Shown: one piece after another, positions 60,781 to 64,000 of the stretch
Numbering within the stretch: the first letter of the stretch is position 1
Layout of the letters: the number at the start of each line of letters is the position of its first letter
Assembly (NCBI GenBank): GCA_009779895.1
Contig: WRBB01000007.1
Location: forward strand, 29,165-93,164
Source: Lachnospiraceae bacterium
Lineage (GTDB): Bacteria; Bacillota; Clostridia; Lachnospirales; Lachnospiraceae
DNA length: 64,000 nt
Direction: 5' to 3'
Notes under the pieces: generated by a model
Databases searched by the model: none
What the model saw: only the letters and a program-made list of their open reading frames with translations
Told to the model about the DNA's origin: nothing
Made by a program: the position numbers and the translations under genes

Positions 60781-61512
60781 CTACTCAATTTCCTTTGGAG
60801 GCACTTGTTTTCGCAAGACACACCAATTCTTCTTACCACATTCGGGACACTTCGCCCATCGGACTTTATGACTGCCCGTGGTGAAGAAAGCACGACGAAT
60901 CTCAAAGACTGCATCACAGTTAGGGCAAATAAACACGGTGTTTTTAAGTTGAAAAGCTGATACAGTAATGCCGAATACAGCCATCGCCAGATACACACCA
61001 AGTGCCCACCACAACTGCGACTTTACCATCCATACCATAAAAGCGCATCCTACGACTGATACGGCCACGACGGCCATGTAAATCAACGCCAGTTTTTTTG
61101 TGTTACGGGAATTGTTTTTCTTTTCCATCATGTGCTCTACGTCAAGAATTGTATTCGCCGGGTTGGTGGCTTTTCCTGCGATGCTTTCTTTAATGATGGT
61201 AACCATTTCAAGCTGTTTCTGCCGTTCGCCAATTTCATCAGACAGCGTTTTCATTTGCTCATCAAGAAGTATGGTTAGAATCTTTTCCGAAAGTTCACTC
61301 TTCATAACGCTCTTGATTGAATCAAGCGACAGCCCGATTGATTTGAGTGTGCAAACAATGCGTAGTTTGGTTAAGTCATCATCGTTGTATATTCGTCTGC
61401 CGCCTTCGCTTTCGGCAGATGGGTGCAATACGCCTTTTTGGTCGTAAAATTGCACCGTTCGCACCGAAACATCGCACAGCTTTGCCATTTCTCCGGTCGT
61501 GTATTTTGACAT
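60781..61512 (-). CDS. MerR-family regulator fused to two membrane helices and a zinc ribbon
   Basis: Start at ATG 61512, 8 bases after AGGAGG. The 243-residue protein has a MerR helix-turn-helix (YTTGEMAKLCDVSVRTVQFYDQKGVL), a coiled region to about residue 130, two membrane helices (ALIYMAVVAVSVVGCAFMVW and a second after WWALGVYL), then a C-terminal zinc ribbon with CPNC and CPEC. A membrane-bound MerR protein would sense membrane stress or a membrane-active drug. Its promoter has the 19-base spacer of self-activated MerR genes. Confidence 0.88.
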   Translation of the reverse strand: MSKYTTGEMAKLCDVSVRTVQFYDQKGVLHPSAESEGGRRIYNDDDLTKLRIVCTLKSIGLSLDSIKSVMKSELSEKILTILLDEQMKTLSDEIGERQKQLEMVTIIKESIAGKATNPANTILDVEHMMEKKNNSRNTKKLALIYMAVVAVSVVGCAFMVWMVKSQLWWALGVYLAMAVFGITVSAFQLKNTVFICPNCDAVFEIRRAFFTTGSHKVRWAKCPECGKKNWCVLRKQVPPKEIE

Positions 61513-61534
61513 AGATTTCACCTCCTTGCATCTA

Positions 61535-61565
61535 ACTTTACAGCATTACGTTACGTCGCTTGCAA
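61535..61565 (-). promoter_or_regulatory. MerR-type promoter of the membrane MerR gene
   Basis: On the minus strand TTGCAA (61565-61560) and TAAAGT (61540-61535) are 19 bases apart and the spacer contains ACGTAACGT, the reverse complement of the core seen before the TipA-like gene at 2.3 kb. Confidence 0.7.
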
Positions 61566-61600
61566 TAGGTTACGTTAGGGGATTTTTCAAAAAATCTCAA

Positions 61601-61714
61601 TCACTCCATATCCACTGTTCCCGAAACGCCATCCAGTGCCCCGCTATACAACTTCACGAACCATGCTCCATTCGGCAGGGTTTCTTGGCGAATTTTCATT
61701 TTTCGTATTCTCAT
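61601..61714 (-). CDS. Possible 37-residue small protein
   Basis: An open frame MRIRKMKIRQETLPNGAWFV... ending VDME, starting 14 bases after the GNAT stop. Only a weak GAG ribosome site. Composition looks protein-like (two Trp/Tyr, balanced charge) but it may be a remnant. No function suggested. Confidence 0.3.
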   Translation of the reverse strand: MRIRKMKIRQETLPNGAWFVKLYSGALDGVSGTVDME

Positions 61715-61728
61715 TACTCAAAATCTTC

Positions 61729-62688
61729 TCATAGAACTTTCACCATAAATATTTCCGTGGGCTGAGGGAGCGGTGTGCCGTCCAAAAACAGCGCGCCTCT
61801 GTCTAAATATCCGAGTTTTCTATAGAAATGCTGTGCCTGCTCGTCAGCCTGCGTCGAAATCATCACCATTTTATAACCAAGCTCACGCATTTCGTTTTCC
61901 CATAACAGCATTGCTTGTCTGCCATATCCCTTGCCTCGTTTGGAATCATTGAGAATAATAAGCGTAAGGAACGGCGTGTTGTCCCAAAATATATTGTATC
62001 GCATTACGCCAATAGGCTTATCGCCATCGCTGATTATATAGCCGCATTTGTCGCGGACTTTCAATTCAAACTCGGATTCGCTAAAGTGATTGTCTAATGT
62101 GAACCAGAACACTTTATCACTCTCAGTAACATATCTGATTGCAGCTTCTCCCACTGTCTTTTGGAAGTAATCCTCCGCAAGAATAGCGTACCACACTTCA
62201 TCAATCCACTCTTTATCAACACGCTCCCAGAATGCTTTACGGTGCAGAGCTTCCCGCCGCATACCGATACGCTCCATGACACGGTACGAGCCGTAGTTCA
62301 CAGCGGCGCACGGTGCTTGAATACGACCAAGTTTTAAATCCTCAAAGCCATATCGAATCAACTCGCGTCCAAGTTCCGTTCCGTATCCGTGCTTCCAGTA
62401 GTCTTTATGTAAAATCCACCCGACATCGCCCATATAGCCTACTTCCGCAGGATATATGCCGCAACTGCCTATAACAGCATTTGAGCCTTTAAGAACAACG
62501 GCAAAATCGCATCCCTGTTTTGCCTGTGCCAAAAATTCTTTGGTTTGCTCTTCCGAGTTCGGTCCCCAAGCCATATAGCGCGTGTTTTCAGGATTGCTGC
62601 CCCATGAATGGGCAGCTTTAAAATCATCAGTGGTAAGCGGGCGCAGTATCAGTCTTTCAGTTTCAAGTGTAGTTTCGTTTAATCTCAT
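61729..62688 (-). CDS. Tandem GNAT acetyltransferase
   Basis: A 319-residue protein made of two GNAT domains. Residues 1-175 look like the RimJ/RimL group (LETERLILRPLTTDDF, GYGTELGRELIRYGF, acetyl-CoA loop around HGYGTE). Residues 178-319 form a second domain (GYIISDGDKPIGVMRYN, KRGKGYGRQAMLLWE with the acetyl-CoA GxGxxG/A type loop, and FYRKLGYLDRGALF). Both loops are kept, so both halves may be active. GAGGGAA precedes the start. Substrate unknown; drug or protein N-terminal acetylation are typical. Confidence 0.9.
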   Translation of the reverse strand: MRLNETTLETERLILRPLTTDDFKAAHSWGSNPENTRYMAWGPNSEEQTKEFLAQAKQGCDFAVVLKGSNAVIGSCGIYPAEVGYMGDVGWILHKDYWKHGYGTELGRELIRYGFEDLKLGRIQAPCAAVNYGSYRVMERIGMRREALHRKAFWERVDKEWIDEVWYAILAEDYFQKTVGEAAIRYVTESDKVFWFTLDNHFSESEFELKVRDKCGYIISDGDKPIGVMRYNIFWDNTPFLTLIILNDSKRGKGYGRQAMLLWENEMRELGYKMVMISTQADEQAQHFYRKLGYLDRGALFLDGTPLPQPTEIFMVKVL

Positions 62689-62817
62689 GTAATCATTCCC
62701 TCATTTCTCTTCATAGTGTCAAATTTAACACTGACTTTTTGTTTCTAATCCTTTATTTTTCTAAGGGTTTCACCTGTTTTTCTATAACAATAATATACTT
62801 CTCCCATTTCCTTTCAC

Positions 62818-63579
62818 CTATTCCTCAAAAGGGGTGTCCCAGCCATTGGCTTCCATAAATTCCCGTAACTCCGTTTGATATCTAACCCTGTCTGTTATTT
62901 CAAATAAACCCATTTCTAAATCAATGGAATGGTCAGGCTGAAATAACATTGCAACAGAATTTTCCCCTCGAACCGCATCCCAATAATAAACAGCTCTACC
63001 ATAATTATCTGTTCGCAAAAAGAATGTATTGCCAGTTATTTGCCTATTACTTGCGGTTGAACTTGAAAAAGCTTGATGATGTACTTCAATCAATCTACTG
63101 TTTGAGATAGGACCACTATCTCTATGACGAGATATCCGCACTCTAACAAACGCACTATCATCACTCATTGGTTGATTCCAACTATTTGTTTTTTTTAAAA
63201 CTTCTATGTCTTCAGGGGAAAAACGCAAATCATAATCCCTAGAAGTTAATATGAAATTATAATGTTGATAAAAATAAGCATAATCCCCCTCCACTTTTTG
63301 TACGATTACCCGTCCGGCAATACCATCGCCCTCACCATAGAAAAAAAACATTCTTCCGTAATCATCCTGTTCTGTCAAGCTAACACTCGGTTGACCTGTT
63401 CCACGCGCTTCCAACCCACGTCCTCTTCTACCTAAAATAGAAGCAAGTGCTACCGAATACAATTCCGGATGTTCCCCTACGTATTCAACCCCTCTTCTTC
63501 CAAAACATCCCGCCAAAAAAATTATGGCGCACAATACCAATGCTATTCCTCTCCACTTACTTCCTAACCGCTCTCTCAT
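62818..63579 (-). CDS. Lipoprotein of a tandem duplicated family, copy 1
   Basis: ATG 63579 is set by AGGAG 8 bases upstream; it overlaps the previous gene's stop as TAATG. A 253-residue lipoprotein: basic start, hydrophobic ALVLCAIIFLAGC lipobox, then an outside domain rich in aromatic and charged residues, ending ELREFMEANGWDTPFEE. The same ending, nearly identical at DNA level, occurs in the partial gene at 63801-64000. No known domain recognised. Possibly an immunity or envelope protein. Confidence 0.82.
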   Translation of the reverse strand: MRERLGSKWRGIALVLCAIIFLAGCFGRRGVEYVGEHPELYSVALASILGRRGRGLEARGTGQPSVSLTEQDDYGRMFFFYGEGDGIAGRVIVQKVEGDYAYFYQHYNFILTSRDYDLRFSPEDIEVLKKTNSWNQPMSDDSAFVRVRISRHRDSGPISNSRLIEVHHQAFSSSTASNRQITGNTFFLRTDNYGRAVYYWDAVRGENSVAMLFQPDHSIDLEMGLFEITDRVRYQTELREFMEANGWDTPFEE

Positions 63580-63794
63580 TATGGACACTCCTGTTTCAAT
63601 GCAGAAAAATCATGAAGTGCAAAATCCTGCGCACCACCAAAGAAAAGTCGTACAACATCCATACCACTTAATGAATACAAATGGGCAAAATATTCCAAAC
63701 CTCGCAAAATACTTTCCGCAGTATGCGGAACATGCCGAACACCATTTCTTCCGTATAACCCACATATAAACCCACAAAACAAATCCATACACAT
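63579..63794 (-). CDS. Small 71-residue protein coupled to the lipoprotein gene
   Basis: ATG 63794 follows GAGGAG inside the end of the upstream lipoprotein gene, and the stop shares one base with the next start (TAATG), so all three genes are translated in series. The product (MCMDLFCGFICGLYGRNGVRHV, then a helix around ILRGLEYFAHLYSLSG and FFGGAQDF) has no family I recognise. It may be a small membrane-active or intracellular partner of the lipoproteins. Confidence 0.6.
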   Translation of the reverse strand: MCMDLFCGFICGLYGRNGVRHVPHTAESILRGLEYFAHLYSLSGMDVVRLFFGGAQDFALHDFSALKQECP

Positions 63795-63800
63795 CTTAAA

Positions 63801-64000
63801 TCACTCCTCAAAAGGGGTATCCCATCCATTGGCTTCCATAAATTCCCGTAACTCCGTTTGATATCTAACAGGGTCTATTATTTCAAGCACTCCTGTTTCC
63901 AAATCAAAAGAATGATCCGGTTGGAATAAAATTGCAGTATTTCTACGAAAATACACCGACCTACCATAATTATCTGTTCGCAAAAAGAAAATATTGGCAA
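63801..64000 (-). CDS. Lipoprotein of a tandem duplicated family, copy 2, N-terminus outside window
   Basis: The visible C-terminal 65 codons (ANIFFLRTDNYGRSVYF ... ILFQPDHSFDLETGVLE ... ELREFMEANGWDTPFEE) are a close paralogue of the end of the gene at 62818-63579; about 60 bases at the 3' ends differ at only a few positions, so the duplication is recent or kept alike by conversion. The start lies beyond the right edge. Confidence 0.8.
   Translation of the reverse strand, partial: ANIFFLRTDNYGRSVYFRRNTAILFQPDHSFDLETGVLEIIDPVRYQTELREFMEANGWDTPFEE

Noticed and set aside
1..64000. CRISPR arrays, tRNA or rRNA genes, insertion sequences
   Set aside because: No regular direct repeats with spacers, no cloverleaf-like or rRNA-like stretches, and no transposase frames were seen on either strand.

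Overview
The window looks like chromosome of a low-GC, anaerobic Gram-positive bacterium of the Clostridia, most likely Lachnospiraceae or a close relative. Reasons: AT-rich DNA with strong AGGAGG ribosome sites, class III (oxygen-sensitive) ribonucleotide reductase, YesM/YesN-type signalling, an orphan MsmK/UgpC-type ATPase followed by a CdaR-like regulator, and a ketose 3-epimerase very like the characterised Clostridium cellulolyticum enzyme. No rRNA, tRNA, CRISPR array or intact insertion sequence was seen.

Layout. 0-3.1 kb: accessory edge with a lactococcin-972-like bacteriocin gene (cut by the window start), two secreted/lipoprotein genes of unknown role and a TipA-type MerR regulator with an in-frame internal start. 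3.2-11.2 kb: system A, an inositol-type operon (binding protein, ATPase, permease, two Gfo/Idh/MocA dehydrogenases, IolE) with a divergent LacI repressor and matching operators. 11.2-22.3 kb: hybrid histidine kinase overlapping malic enzyme, PfkB kinase, MsmK-type ATPase, CdaR-like regulator, small membrane protein, thioredoxin reductase and an NrdD-glutaredoxin fusion. 22.4-30.9 kb: system B, an importer with two permeases plus an unusual enzyme set (phosphotriesterase-like hydrolase, shikimate-dehydrogenase-like enzyme, cupin isomerase, D-hydroxyacid dehydrogenase). 31.0-38.7 kb: system C, importer plus alcohol dehydrogenase, SMP-30 lactonase and two short-chain dehydrogenases, with a decayed dehydrogenase fragment between them. 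38.9-48.8 kb: system D, importer plus D-psicose/D-tagatose 3-epimerase, and a divergent three-gene block: YesN-like regulator, YesM-like kinase, and a double-domain ABC ATPase relative that has lost its nucleotide-binding motifs. 48.9-58.7 kb: system E, importer, aldo/keto reductase, GntR regulator, FGGY kinase, LacI regulator, KDPG aldolase and an ACT-domain protein. 58.7-64.0 kb: accessory genes (KTR remnant, DUF3795, WYL regulator, membrane MerR protein, double GNAT) and a tandem lipoprotein array running off the right edge.

The middle 55 kb is a sugar-uptake island: five separate CUT2 (RbsABC-type) importers, each linked to its own catabolic genes, its own promoter and in most cases its own regulator. 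In all five, the binding-protein gene is first and is followed at once by a strong hairpin of unrelated sequence, which would explain high binding-protein dosage. The most unusual element is the pseudo-ABC-ATPase co-encoded with a histidine kinase that has almost no outside domain; I propose a transporter-linked sugar sensor.
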